From: Akebia trifoliata
Taxonomy: Eukaryota > Streptophyta > Magnoliopsida > Ranunculales > Lardizabalaceae
NCBI GenBank assembly: GCA_017979445.1
Contig: CM030713.1
Coordinates: forward strand, 30,099,915-30,163,914
Length of the DNA: 64,000 nucleotides
Direction: 5' to 3'
Below the pieces are notes generated by a model. The model saw only the letters and a list, made by a program, of their open reading frames with translations. It did not search any database and was not told where the DNA came from. Shown one piece after another: positions 46,900 through 59,682 of this stretch. Within the stretch, counting starts at the first letter, position 1, and every line of letters starts with the position of its first letter. Both the position numbers and the translations under genes were made by a program.

Positions 46900-47834
46900 C
46901 TAACAACCACATTCCTATAATCCTGCACTGTTGTGGCTACATCTTGCAACTAAGAGGTTCTTGATGCAAGTGTCAGAAACTATTGTACCCATATTATGAG
47001 ATTGTTATGGAAATACAGCCACATTTAAATGTTAATATAAGCCTCTTTTTCTTTTTTTGATTGCAAACACGATAGCAGTTCTTACATACTTATAATGATC
47101 GACCCACTTTTTATAATGAAATTATATATTACACATCAATGAGGATAGAATTGAAAAAAATCAAAAATCAAAATTTAAAAAGGAGTTATGCTGGAGTGAC
47201 CTCATCGCACATCTTGATGTGACAGTGGATAGGAACCATAGATGCTTTTTCACTCATATCTTGAGGAAAAACATCTATCGTTCTCATACAATTTCACATC
47301 AGAGTGTGCAATATGAGGTCCAATCTTGAGGTCACTTCAGCATTATTCTTAGAAAAGAAAAATAAAAAGACCATCTCACTCCACTAACAGGAAGGATTGG
47401 AAAGGAGTGCAGTCATTCAAAGGGAATGATAAACCGCATCCTGAGGCACCATATTTAATTTCATTCTCAAGTGATTAAAAAAAAAAATTTAACAATAAAT
47501 TTGGCAACATGTTCTCTTTTTCATTAAGCAATTAGGCCTCCTTATCGATCACCAATCCTCCGTTCCAATCTAGATTGATCTATGTTGGGAGCTGGGGCAA
47601 CATAACAAATATCGTAGATTTCGAGTAGGGGTATTTTTAAATTACTACTGGTCACGATAGACTAGAATAGCGTAATTTATAACTCACGCCACACAGTCAA
47701 CTTATTCATGTCAAAGAAGAAGAAAAAATACATAAAACTGAGATAACTATACTGTTGTGATGGAATCTAAATATTTCCACCAAATTAAAAAAGAAAACTC
47801 ATCTCTCTTACATAGAATAGAAAGAACAAGTATT
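46900..47834. other. Convergent 3' spacer
   Basis: EMB1417-type and SEC63 genes converge here. Both 3' UTRs and one MITE (47175-47355) fill it; I see no other gene. Confidence 0.5.
47175..47355. mobile_element. Hairpin MITE, GGTTCT-core family (copy 12)
   Basis: GAGTTATGCTGGAGTGACCT pairs with AGGTCACTTCAGCATTATTC at the ends. The core is TAGGAACCATAGATGCTTTT with ACATCTATCGTTCTCA. It is nearly the same as copy 6 (24010). Confidence 0.85.
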
Positions 47835-50800
47835 TCACTCTTCATCTGAGCCTGAGCCCGAACCTTCGGAACTTGACCCGCTGCCCTTACCATGGGCAAC
47901 ACCATTGGCTACTGCACCATTTTTCTTTGTATCCCGTGCATCCTCTCCATCATCACTGTACTCACTCTCGTAATCATCATATCCCTCTTCTTCATCTTCT
48001 TCTTCCTCCTCAATCCCATCTTCTGGAATTGGTCCCTCTTCTGGCACAAGGCCTCCTCTTGTTCCTGCTCGGCTTCGTTTCAAAACCTTCACCTTCAAGT
48101 TGGTTTTCTTGTCACAACCAATCCACGAATCACACAAACAGTAGGCCGTAAGGTTGTAGTTCCCTTCCGGAGGTGCTTGGAACTTTTTCATCACCAGCCG
48201 CGACCCATTCTTCACTTTCTCAACTGCTTCTCTAACTGTGATGCTTATCTCCTTTACACTTGCCCCAGAACCCTCCTTTGCCTCCTGAATTGCCTTCGAT
48301 GCGGCTGTAATAGCCGCAGCCTCATCTGTGAAGCTAACTTTCTGGGATATCCATGTCTCATTTGAGACAGAATCAGCAAGCAGTAACCAGAAATTCTCTT
48401 CTTTGTGGAATGGGAAGTAAGGGGCGTGGGGGAGCGCACCAATCAGGCCATTCCTGCGTTTAAGTGTGACCCAAGCATGCATTGTGACGATGTCACCCTC
48501 TTGTATTCCCTCTTCGCCTTCTGTCTCACATGTAATGTCAATTGTAATGGAAGGCATCATTTCAAGGACAACCTCTACATCTTGGACTTCGACTTCAGAG
48601 AACCCAGCAGCTTGAGTCAGAAGCTCGGCACGCTCCTCCAGGTTCATGTCGCACAGTTCTTGAAATGTGCGCACCTTCTACAAATATGTTAAGATTTAGG
48701 AGTGCACACTCAGAATGAACAAAACACAACAAAAAAGACAGCATATCTAAAAATGCCTGAGCTCTGAAATAATGCTGGTTCATGATGGCAGTTCATGCCA
48801 GACTAAGACTTGTGTCACCCAAAATCATAGAGTGACAGTTCTCCAATTTTTTGAAAAGTCGCAATTAATCCATGATTCTTTCCATTAGCGATTCAATCCC
48901 AACCTATTTGCAAAGCTTTGAAACATATATTTTTATATTATATTTAATATTAAAATTTGTAATTTTGTTTAATTTTATGTTAACATATGAAATATACATT
49001 TTATATTACCCATACTAGAAGGTGACGTGCAAACGCACATGTCTATGAAGGGCTTATTTGTAATTTAAAATATTAATTAAAAGTAAAAAAAGGATAATTT
49101 TCTAAGTTTAAAAACTAAGGTGATTTTAGGGACATGGGATTGCAATTTTATTGGGTTTTGACTAAAATAACCTTGATTATATTAATTTTAAATGTTAAGG
49201 TGCGGGCATTTTCAGAATCCAAATTTTGGTGTCAATACACTTCTACTCTGCCTTCTCCTTATAGTGGTAAAAAAGTAATAGTAAATTTTTATCATTCCCA
49301 ATATATTCCCCAGACTCTAGCACCTTTTTACCAAATTTTCCCATATCCCGACTATGCGGATGAATAGATTGCCTTCCTGAAAAGGAGTAGCAACTATAGA
49401 TGATATCAACTTACCTTGCGAACAATCTTTTTGAAAATGGCCGTGCTAAAGTGTGGCAACTGGAGAAATGGTGCAATGCCTTCAGTGGATGCTCCTGATG
49501 CTTTTCGTGCACTAAGAGGAACAGCCTGCATAATGGTACATAAGAAATGGTCCTATAGTCAGTAAGGAATAACAGCAGAGTTAGCAGAGCAAGGCTTAAC
49601 ACGGGAAAGGTAGGAAGAGCTGAAGTTCTGCCTATGAAATAATATCAACCATACTCTCTAATTGACAAAGCGATGCAAGTGCTCCTTAACAATGAGAAGT
49701 AGGAAATTTTAGAGGTCAAAAAATGCTAGATAGATGTGTAAAGGTTTAGGACACTAATGACATAATCATAATGATAATACTGTGTACATGTAGACTAGCA
49801 GTAGTCAACTTTGCAAAATAAATCTCAAGAGATTCTTCTAAAACTGGTTAGTCAGGAAATTATATAGATTCAAACACAAGGACAAGGGACTTGCTACGGT
49901 GCTACAACTCAAAATTTGTATTTTTATAAATCATTTATAGAAAGGAACTAAATTGAAATGACAGCATTTCAAGATTTATTAAATGAGAGAAACCATATTT
50001 AATAAGTAGCCCCTCCAAAAAGGTACCTGAATGATACTTTGAGAAAGCTCAACCACCCCGATTGCAGGCCTGAGCCATCCATGTCCCAGAGGAGTGCGTG
50101 GTATAACTGCTATCTGAATGCACAAAAAAAAACATTAATGGGGAAAACTACTGATTTCCACTGTATATATTGATAATAAGAAAACCAAAAATGAAGCTAT
50201 GGGTTACAAGAGAACTGGTGAGAATGAGCTTCCAATTTATTCTCATAACCTCTGTCTGTTTTTGCTTTTATTATCATTATTATTATTTTTTTTTTTTTTG
50301 TTTAATATATGAAATATACATTTTATATTATCCATAAGTAATAGTATTTATTTTATCTGATTTTTATCCACGACTTAATTTGTCGATTTCTTCCGAATTT
50401 TTTCCCTTGCCAAAATTTTCCAAAATTCTGATTTCATCACTATGCTTTCAAGAGATACTATTTCTAGTTGGCAAGTCTAGGGCACATCAAAATTACCTTC
50501 ATTAGTTCTTCGAGCAGGCGAGGTGCGAGTTCAAGCACACGCCTGAAATCACCCCGCAAAGTTGGAGATAAATCTGCTGTTTCTCGAGTTAACTGAGCTT
50601 GAATCAACAATTCAGTCTGAACAGGACAAAGGCATACAAGGTTGTGAACCACCAATTAAGGATGAGAAAAGCTTATCGAGAAAAAGTCAAGGATTAGAGC
50701 AAAAATGAGTGCATAATTGCATGCCGACAGGTCATGCAAAAAAAAAAAAAAAACTACCTGAACCAAGCATGGATGCTGCTTCCAAAACTTTGCTTGCTCT

Positions 50801-53547
50801 TGCCGAATGTTCTTAAGGTCCAGGTTCAACTCACTCCTGACTAACCTGAATAGTTTCTGACGAGGTTCAGCATCAATTCCACGAACTGGAATTTCCATGT
50901 ATTCCTCTGCCTTAATAAATAGATCCATAACCTTGCTGTATCATTATAGAACCGTCAGGGAAACAAAAAAGAAAATCCATAACACAGACTGAACGAGTAG
51001 CACTAAGTCTACGATATGTGATGATATTCCATTGTAGACTAAAATCTCAAGATCGTATCTTTTTCCTGATAATTGCATACCATCTAAACTATGTGAAAAC
51101 GAGAGAAATAGTGTCTAGATGAAAAATCTCAATAATCACAGACTACATGTGTATTGTTTACATATGGGCATCATTACTCATTTAGGAATCAGACCAACAA
51201 CCAGCCCTTCCACATACAGGATGCAAACATTCAGAGCAATAATATGTGCTTCTCTAATTTGACAACAAGACGTTACAAACTACACACGCAAAACTGATAC
51301 TAATCAATTTTTCAACAAATGTAAGCAGTTCATGTTAAGGTAAGATTTTTAACGACCAATTACACTTGAAGAAATAACCATACCTTGGGGCCAAAGAAGG
51401 TTTCATGAAGCGAAAGTATGTTGACAACGTTTGATGCATGACATAGTTTCCAGTATATTTTGATGACCTTGAGAGATAAATAACGGCCATCATCAAGGGC
51501 AAAAGAATACAAACTCCAACAATCCCCAGTAAAAGTATTCCACCAGATGCCCCATCAATGTTTAGCAAGAACTGAGGGAGAGCTATTCCCATTTGAAGTC
51601 CCTGAATCCAAGAAACAACTGGATGGTCATTTATTTTCCCTTATTCCTTTTTTTTTCCCCCTTTTCTTCCATTACTATATAAAAATAAATAAATAAATAA
51701 TTACTATACATTCATTTGGTTTCAAATGAATTAATCCTAAACACTTTCTTCATTTTAGAAGTAAAACATGAAACCAAAGGGATGGTTTCCCACTTCCCTG
51801 GGAGAGAAAATTATCCTACCTGCCTGCCATCTGGATGGCCATATTTTTCAAAATTCTCACGTGAAATAGGATCTGTCAAGGCCTGATAAGCCTTAGATAT
51901 GAACTCCACAAAGTATGTGTGGGCCTCTGAAAACATAAAAGCAACTGTTAGTAAGCATAGGTCGTACCTTAAAGCATCAAATTAATTTCCAAATCTAAGG
52001 AAAGAAACAATAAACTGAAGAAATAGAACACCTTCAACCTGGATCTGGGTTTTTATCAGGATGATATTGAATGGAGAGTCTCCTATATGCTTTCTTTATT
52101 TCTGACTCTGAAGCACTACGCTCTAATCCAAGAATACTAAATGGCTCAAATGGTTGGACCTGTAAAGAAATATGGCTGTGAGAGAGAGTATCCAGACATT
52201 AATAATATAGAGATTACAGTGGATTTTATGTTTCTGATCTGAGAAAGAAAAATTTATGTTAGGAAAATGATAAACTTCTGAAATAAACAAAACCTGATGT
52301 TGATAACCCATGCCTATAAGCAAGTAATGCAATCAAAGGAAAAGATTGGGAAAAAAAACCTTGTTTCTCCATAATACAATGGGAGGACCACGGTTATGCA
52401 AAGAATTCATTCAAAGCAAAAGACAAAAGAAACTAGAATCATTGTAGAAATGATGAAAAACAAAGCAAAGGATTGATTTTTTGATTTTTTTGAAACCTCT
52501 TTATTTCTACAAATCTTCAAACTTTAAACTCTCAATTACACAATACAAAGAGAAGATCAGAGTAAAATAAAGAAAAGACAGAAAAACCTGGGATCCTTTA
52601 TGGATTGATGGAGAATTAAGCAAAAGATTAAAAAAATGGAAACCTCTTTATTTGTTGAAATCTTCAAAAATAGAACTCTTTAAGAAACCCTAAAATTTTC
52701 TCTAATCTTGGTTTCAAAAATTGACAATTCATGAGAACCAACGATTTAGACAGTCAAACCATGGGAGTATATACCAGATCTTAATGAACCTGACTGATGT
52801 TTTTAAAAATCCTGGTTGGGCCTGGTCTAATAACCATTCTAGTCCGGTTTCTAAAACACTGGTTTGAATACATTCTTCTGAAGAAATCAACTTCTGGGAC
52901 AATCACACAGGTAATTTTGACAGGATTTTAAAAAAAAAATTTATTATTATTTTGCTTAGAGATTTTGACAGGATAGTAATAGCTCCTTTATAAAAATGAA
53001 TGAAACCTTTCAAAGGCATAATTTATCACACAAACACATTATTAGCTAATTTTGCAGTTAATTTCAATGTTTTTAGCTATTGAAGTGCAATAACAGGTTG
53101 GAATATCAAGAAACGTCTATCACACCTCGCGGTTTATGTGTTTGATGTAATAAACCAGAAAGCCCAAGATGACCCAAAGCAGCACAAGTGTCATGTTACT
53201 GCATGTTGAGAAGTTCGAGATCTGCCAAAGGAAACAAAAATATGAAATTAAGGGATGAAATAAGTAGAAAAGAAATCACATTTAATCAAATGACGCAACT
53301 CTTCAATTTAAATGAGAGAGAGAGAGAGAAAACATATCAATCGAAAAAAAGAGAAATCTACCCGTTTAAATATGGATTTACGGTACTTTCCCGAGCGTGC
53401 ACATTCAGAACATTGACAATGGATGCTCTTTGCCTTTTTCGAAGCAGCGCGGCATAACCTGATTATTGTGTAAGGCACTAAAGGCAATGCCATTATGGTC
53501 AAAATGAAGATTGGGAATAGTGAGCTGGTCTCTTCCGATGCAGCCAT
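47835..53547 (-). CDS. ERDJ2: Translocation protein SEC63 / ERdj2 (DnaJ membrane protein)
   Basis: Ten coding exons join to 688 residues: 53362-53547, 53126-53221, 52039-52159, 51820-51926, 51384-51601, 50758-50935, 50497-50616, 50027-50113, 49415-49525, 47835-48677. Arabidopsis ERdj2A is about the same length. The first membrane segment is [20 protein letters not shown]; the second is [19 protein letters not shown] domain (about 98-165) has HPD at 127-129 in [14 protein letters not shown] third membrane segment, [18 protein letters not shown], follows. The Brl/Sec63 domain then runs to an acidic Glu/Asp/Ser tail ending SGSDEE. It sits in the ER membrane beside the Sec61 channel and recruits BiP (an Hsp70) for protein import. 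All exons are in frame. Confidence 0.93.
49015..49285. mobile_element. Unclassified dispersed element (pair with 20483-20765)
   Basis: AGAAGGTGACGTGCAAACGC, a GGCTTATTTGTAATTTAAAA segment, GGGATTGCAATTTTATTG and ACTCTGCCTTCT follow the same order as the copy at 20483. It is in intron 9 of SEC63, same orientation on the plus strand. Confidence 0.6.
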
Positions 53548-53556
53548 GGAGACCCT

Positions 53557-55090
53557 CTGTTTAGGAAAGCTTTTATATGGTTAGTATACCTGCAGAAGAA
53601 CTTCTAGTGAGACTTTATAATGCAAAATAAAAATCCCACGTTTCATGTCATACGCAACTTCATCGACAGTACACAAATGCAAATATTCAACTATGAAATA
53701 AAAAATGATAAAATTAATTCCACCAAATTACAATGTCTCATAGCACCTTGAAAATTAGAGAGGAATTCGAATGATTTGGATATTAATATTATTACGATTA
53801 CTATTATTATGGCTACCTTTTCTTGAGAAGATTATTAAGGAAATGAATAATCCATTGGATACAGATAAAAGATCATTGAAGTGGCACTCAAGTAAGCAGT
53901 TTTTGGTTAAATTCTTGTATTGGGAAATAGCTCCTAATGTTCTTGCTTTTTCTCAGTGTAGGCTATGCTCATTTAGAAAGCTCAAGTCCCTTAATAAGTT
54001 TGTTTCTTAGTGAGGAGTGTTGACAATGATGCTTGAAAAGCTTCTAGTTCATCACCATAGATCACTTGATAAGTCGTTGCTTTGCCATCCCCAACAGGTG
54101 CATCATGTGTAAATCCACTAACGAATCAGTGGACCATTCCCTTATAAGCTGTCTTTTTTTCTCAGGCAGTTTGGATTGGATGGTCTCCAACTTAGTTTAG
54201 TTCTTTTGAAGTTAGTTAGCTAAGGTTTTCTTGAAGAGAGGAGGGTGGTTGTGGAAGTTCATTCTCGTAACTCTAGAGAGAGCAATATACTAAGTCAGCA
54301 AGAAGTTCGCAAAATATGAGATTAGTTATTCCGCTCTTGAGAAGCCTTGTTGTGCTTTGGTTTGGGCTTCACAGCGACTGCACCACCATCCCCTAAGCTA
54401 CTAAACGTTGTTAATCGCGAGGATAGATCCGCGCAAGGATAAACCGTTCTATTAATTTCCTTCAATAAATTTTTTCTAATTCTCAAGAATCACTTTACAT
54501 CAAATTTCCACCATTATTTATAAGAGGGAAAAATTTATTTCCAAGTTCCTAAGTAACTTAGGACCTACAAAGTTTCTACTGAAATCCCATTAACAACTCA
54601 ATTTGTCATTAATAACATCATCAACATCTATCCTAAAATTCAATTTCCCATCAACAGCAAATTATAGAAATAATAAAAGACCAAATATAGGTCTCATAAA
54701 TTTACTAAAACCCTAAAATAACCATATCACCTCCATAGATCACAAAATAGTGGGGGGGAAAACTATTGAGAATGCAAGAAAAACAAACAGATCTTGAATC
54801 CGAAAATACGAAAAATCCAAAATTGAACCCTAAAAACAAAGTTTTAACGATTTTAAACCCAAAATCCAAGCATACATCGAAATGGGGAAATTTTGGTTAT
54901 CCAAAATCCGCATAAAACAGCGAAAACCTAAATCAGTACACACATCGAACCCTAAAACTGAATCAAAATAAAAATTAGACAAAACTCATCATCAAATCTA
55001 AACAAATCATTAGACTCAAAACCCTCTCCACACGAATTCATAAACATACAAATCTAAAACAAAAACAAAAACAAAAATTGAAAAACACAC
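53557..55090 (-). other. 5' UTR intron of SEC63
   Basis: An AG acceptor lies ten bases before the start codon (TAAACAG before AGGGTCTCC), and a GT donor lies at about 55090 after CTTCGAGATCGAAACTGA-rich leader sequence. The leader exon would be about 55091-55195. The intron is inferred because the upstream leader is pyrimidine-rich and the frame upstream of the ATG is not coding. Its middle is an L1 remnant. Confidence 0.6.
53770..54330 (+). mobile_element. L1 LINE remnant in SEC63 5' UTR intron
   Basis: The plus strand reads DTDKRSLKWHSSKQFLVKF, then CIMCKSTNESVDHSLISCLF, both typical of the zinc-knuckle end of plant L1 reverse transcriptases. Stops break it. It is antisense to SEC63. Confidence 0.6.
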
Positions 55091-55221
55091 CTTCGAGATC
55101 GAAACTGAGGCTGAGATCCCTTCTTTACTCTTCCAATTCTACCTTTCCGTGCGGCGGCTTAGATAGAGAAGCGGGTGGGTTCGGTTTTGTTGTATATAGT
55201 TGAGTTGAGAGTTGGGACTAA

Positions 55222-55938
55222 GGGTATGTTTGGTATCACTTCAAGTCTGAAGTCCTGTTTTCTGAAATTTAAAATCTGAAATATTATTTTGAAAAAATTA
55301 TTTATTTATCATTTTTAAAAACTTCTAATTATGGATAAAATTTTAAAATATAATATTCTTTTTGACAATATTACCCTTTTATAATTCTAATAAATTGTTA
55401 ATCAAAAATATAATATATTATGCATAATAAAATCATCCACACATTTAATTTCAATTTCTAACAAATCAAACACCTCAAAAGTATTGTTTTCAAATAAAAT
55501 TTTTATTTGAGAAATTATATTCCAATAAGGTAATACTCAAATAATAAACAATCATTCATTTTCTAATTGAAAAATATATGATTTTAATATTTGTATAAAA
55601 ATATAGGGTTTTCAAACACAAAATGAAATAAAGGAGAGAGACCTTGACAACACAGTTTTAAAAGAAAAAGAAGTAGAAAATAAATGAGAAATAGAAAAGT
55701 TAAAAGTAAGGGTTTTAGGGTTCGTATAAAGAAATGACAAGTGATAGAAATTAGGATTTTGAGGAGGGCATTTTAGGAATAAAAAAATCAAATTTCACGA
55801 GTTTCATCCAGCATCCCTCCATCGTTATGAAGTCTGAAATCTGAACAAAATAAACGGAAATAAAACTTCTAAAGTCTGAATTTTAAAGGTGGATCACCTC
55901 CATACAAACTTCAAAAGTGTTACCAAACGCACACTAAA
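55222..55938. mobile_element. MITE with GGGTATGTTTGGTA ends upstream of SEC63
   Basis: AAGGGTATGTTTGGTATCAC at left pairs with GTGTTACCAAACGCACACT at right, with further pairing of AAGTCTGAAGT and ACTTCTAAAGTCTGAA. The inner part has no coding sequence. It abuts the SEC63 leader. Confidence 0.75.
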
Positions 55939-56159
55939 GAGTTGAGAATTAAGATTGAATCGTAAAAACATGAACAAAAAAGCCTACTCTTTTTATTTGA
56001 TTTTCAGCTTTATCCCACATAAATAAAACATGCAATAGAATATTTAAGGTTAAAAGAGTTATTTAATTCTTTGATTTGATGATAACGTGCCTAGGTTTAT
56101 TTTTAAGACACCAATCTACAAATTTTATAAAGAATAAGGTGTGAATATTTTTTGACTTT

Positions 56160-56690
56160 TTTTTTCTTGGAAAAATTACTTAAAGGACTTGGCGTGGGGT
56201 TTTTTTTTTATTTTTTCATTTAAAAAATTGGATTTTCAACATCCCAAACAAGTTTTAGAGACTTCATTTTGTCGAAAAGGATTTAAGAAAGGAAAAAAAA
56301 AATCATTTTCAAAGGTTTTTTCAAGCCTTTTGAAGACATATGTAAAAAGTTGGGATTTTTTCAAAATTTTATTCATTTTTTGATGAAAATCAATCGAGGA
56401 TGATTCTTTTGATATGAAATCATCTAGACAAGTCTTTATCTCAAGTTTTTAGTCGATTTTTACATGTATTTTAGTCGGGGGGAAAAAAATTTGAAAAACA
56501 AGAATGAGTGATCAGCGTCAAGTTCACCACTTTTTAATGTCGAGTTCAAAGTTTTATAAAAATTGTCGAATTCAACAATAAAAAAATTCAAACTCGACAA
56601 TAAATAAAAAGTGGGGAGTTCAACAATATAAATGTTTACATTGACAATAAATAAAAAGTAGTGAACTCGCCAATAATGAGTGGCCATCAA
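56160..56690. repeat. Unclassified dispersed repeat, copy 2
   Basis: The order CAACATCCCAAACAAGTTTT, AAAATCAATCGAGGATGATT, TCAAGTTTTTAGTCGATT, then GTCGAGTTCA pieces matches the copy at 41640. Identity is clearly below the MITE families, so the insertions are old. Confidence 0.55.
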
Positions 56691-57380
56691 GAAAAGAAAA
56701 GTTTACTAAATGGACAATCAAGCTACTACCCAAAACTTAGGCACTATTTAGAAAGAAATCCTTACGACAAAATCCTTTAAGTGATTTTCTCTTTTTCTTT
56801 GGGGGTGTGGGGGCACAATTCTCTTTTTATTTTGGGAAAATTATCTAATTAACTTTGACGGAAGATTTTCTTTCTAAATATCCTTTAACTTTTGGGTCTT
56901 GATATTTCAATTAGTAATCTTTTTTTTCTTTCTTTCTTTCTTTCTTGGTATCCCTTTTAAATCTTCGAGGTCAGTCATTAAATCTTTGAGTTCAACCTTT
57001 TACGAAGTCAATCTCAACGCTTGAATGTCATTGAGATCGGTGATTTAAATGATTCATCTCAATAATTTGAATTGTTGCTCTCGATGATTTGAATTTGACA
57101 TTTTATCGGGGTGACGGGGCATTAAGAAATAAATATTTTACCAACCATCTTGAAGATAGGGTTCATTTAGAGAAAGAAAACATAAAAAAGAATCGCAAGT
57201 CCACTAAGTAATTTTTCCTTTTATTTTTCTTTTGAACGTAATGATTAAAGAGAACTGAAAAAATGAATAAGCTTCTAATATTACATGGAACTATAGTAAC
57301 AAAAAAACTCAATTTTTTTGGAAATTTCTCGTTTAAGAAGCATTTTGTACCCCTCACAATCAAAACAATATATATGAGAA

Positions 57381-57690
57381 GCGTTCGGGGGCCTTAAAAT
57401 GAGCCAAACATTTTTGTGAGGATGATATCTATGGTGAAAAGATCATCCTCACCAAAAATCAGCTCATGTTGAAACTTCTAACCCTAGTTTACAAGTTAAA
57501 GAATCATGGACCATCCGTTTTTGGTAAACCACTTTTTATGGGATTAGAAGTTTCGGAATGGGCTGATTTTTAGTGAGGGTAATCTCCTTATCATAAAGAT
57601 CATCCTCACAAAAAATCAGCCCGTTCCGAAACTTCTAACCCATACATTGGAAAAATGTTTGACTCTCTTTAAGGCCTCCGAACGCCACCC
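57381..57690. mobile_element. Hairpin MITE, GGGCTGATTTTT-core family (copy 3)
   Basis: GCGTTCGGGGGCCTTAAA at left pairs with TTTAAGGCCTCCGAACGC at right. The inner palindromes carry AAAATCAGCTCATGTTGAAA, a GGAATGGGCTGATTTTTAGT segment and GATCATCCTCAC. The core equals that of the 19109 and 21880 elements. Confidence 0.85.
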
Positions 57691-57699
57691 TATATATAA

Positions 57700-58500
57700 A
57701 CATTTTTTCCCCTAAAAAATGTATTTTAAACACTATTTTTATGTTTTAAACGCATTTAAACTTAATTTTTTTTTTAAAGTAAACCATTTTTGGTATAAGT
57801 CTATGATTAATTTATATGGCCTTGTGAGTTTTTGTTATTTAATACAATGTATAATGTAGGACTGGGTGATAATGTCTTGAAGTTAAAAATTTTATATTTT
57901 TTCAATAGAAACATGGATGGTTAAACTTTTTTTTTTTTTTCATCATAAAATGCATAATTATGTGGGGAAAAGTGCATAAATATTCAATAACATTTTTTTC
58001 TCTAAAGTATATTTAAGTTTTAGAATAAATGTCTTATCATAATTAGTTAATGTATACATCGATCTTTTATAAATTTTAATATAGTTTTTCCTGTTTCTTT
58101 TCCATTTTCTTTGTTTTTTCCAAAGTTTTCTCATGTCATTTTAAACCCATATCCAGACTTCATGACTATGCGTTGAACTTAAGTTCATGTTGGAAAAAAT
58201 TGAAGTTACAATTTTTTGTGTTCTTTTACTAGCCGTTTTTAAATAAGTTGGACTTACAATATCCTTGAAGTTTCTAAATTGGTGTTTCCACGATTGCGAT
58301 AAGTAAGAGGAGAAAAAGGATGTTGGGATAAAAAGCCTTTTTTCGAATCTTACCATATTTACTCGATTTGAATATAGATCAATAGATGATAACAAAAATT
58401 TTAGATTTTTCTTAATCTTCTCTAAGGCACTATTTAGAAGAAAACTAAGGGTTAAGTGTTTGATGGGCGTGTCTATGACGGTTTATGTGTTATAAACAAA
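57700..58500. other. AT-rich stretch, nothing assignable
   Basis: I see no coding sequence, repeat pair or RNA gene here. The open frame at about 58141-58395 has no recognisable motif. Confidence 0.5.
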
Positions 58501-58504
58501 AGTT

Positions 58505-58640
58505 GCTGGTGCCAACTAACTAGCTTAGTTGGTAAAGTCTTTGGGTGATGATACTAGAGATTCGGGTTCAAATCCCACCAGCATCAAGTTGCTGTACTCA
58601 TTAAAAATGGATTTACTAATCAAAAAAAGAATTGTTATAG
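58505..58640 (+). mobile_element. tRNA-derived SINE
   Basis: TAGCTTAGTTGGTAAAGTC (A-box-like) and GGGTTCAAATCCCACCAGC (B-box-like) lie 45 bases apart, followed by an A-rich end. It resembles a tRNA head without an anticodon arm that folds. Confidence 0.6.
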
Positions 58641-58984
58641 GTAAAAGTTAGTGTGAAAATTGAATTTAACTTAAAACAAGAAACCCTGGAACAATAACAC
58701 ACTAATACAAATTAAAAAAGTCAACAGATGTCAACGAGCTTTAACATTGATTAACAAATCGACGTCTATCATGTTGATGTGGAAAGTCATCGAAAATCGA
58801 CATCTAAAAGTTGGAACAATTTTTGTGCCAATAATTTCATACCAAATTTTTTCTTTAGATGATGATTTTGTTAAAATCCACCATCTCTCACCAAAAATCA
58901 GGTGATGTCTATTGCTGTTAAAATATTTTGAATTACAAAGTGGATTTTATTTTTTTCTTCTCTTGTTTTGCTAGGCAAGTTCAG

Positions 58985-59080
58985 GGTCACTGGTCAAGAA
59001 GAAGATGGATTCAACGGGGTTTGAACCTCCATTGCAGGATTAACACTCTACGAGCCTTACCAACTTACTTAAGATGATAC
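58985..59080 (-). mobile_element. tRNA-derived SINE fragment
   Basis: The minus strand reads AAGTTGGTAAGGCTCGTAG then GGAGGTTCAAACCCCGTTGA, the same A-box and B-box order as the unit at 58505 but in opposite orientation. Confidence 0.55.
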
Positions 59081-59186
59081 AAAGAGGAAGATAATGGTCA
59101 AAATGATCAATAGCTATCGTTACTACATTATAATAATGGTCAATAATGTAACTGTCGCTACATTATAATAACAGATAATGATCTAA

Positions 59187-59682
59187 GCCTATAAGAATAT
59201 CTCCAACCATGACTCAAATTCTCACTTCGATTTCAGTAAAAGTTTGAGTAAAAGCGCCATTTGATATAAAACACTCCAGAGGTAAACTGAAAAAATTAGT
59301 CTAGCCTTACTAATTTAGTAAGATTCTTAAAAGATGATCTAATGCCATAGAGTTATAAAATTTTAGAAATTGGGTAGTCATCCATTTTCAAACTAGAATT
59401 TTTTTTTTTTTTGGAATATGAGTTTTTCCATGAAATCTAGAAGGCTCTAATGTTGGATTGTCAATGTGGTAATTCGTTTGGTCCGACGACCCTTAGTAAG
59501 ATTTGAAACTTACTAAGTAAGTAAGAAACGTATTTTCTTAAGTTTTACTCAAACTCTCTTTGAATATGAGTCTGGGTAAAAGTCAGTTTGATCTAAGGAG
59601 TAGAGAGCAAAAAAAGGACGATTTTACTCAAATTTTGAATTTGAGTCGGACTTTGGGTAAGGGCTGGAGATGGCCTAAAGAG
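59187..59682. mobile_element. MITE with ATCTCCA ends, PIF/Harbinger-like
   Basis: AGAATATCTCCAACCATGAC at left pairs with GGGCTGGAGATGGCC at right. Inside are paired GACTCAAATTCTCA and TGAATTTGAGTCGG, and AGTTTGAGTAAAAG-like arms. Size and ends resemble Harbinger MITEs. Confidence 0.65.

Noticed and set aside
47892..48365. 157-residue open frame on the plus strand
   Set aside because: It is the antisense shadow of the last SEC63 exon, rich in Leu/Ile because it opposes the acidic Glu/Asp codons.
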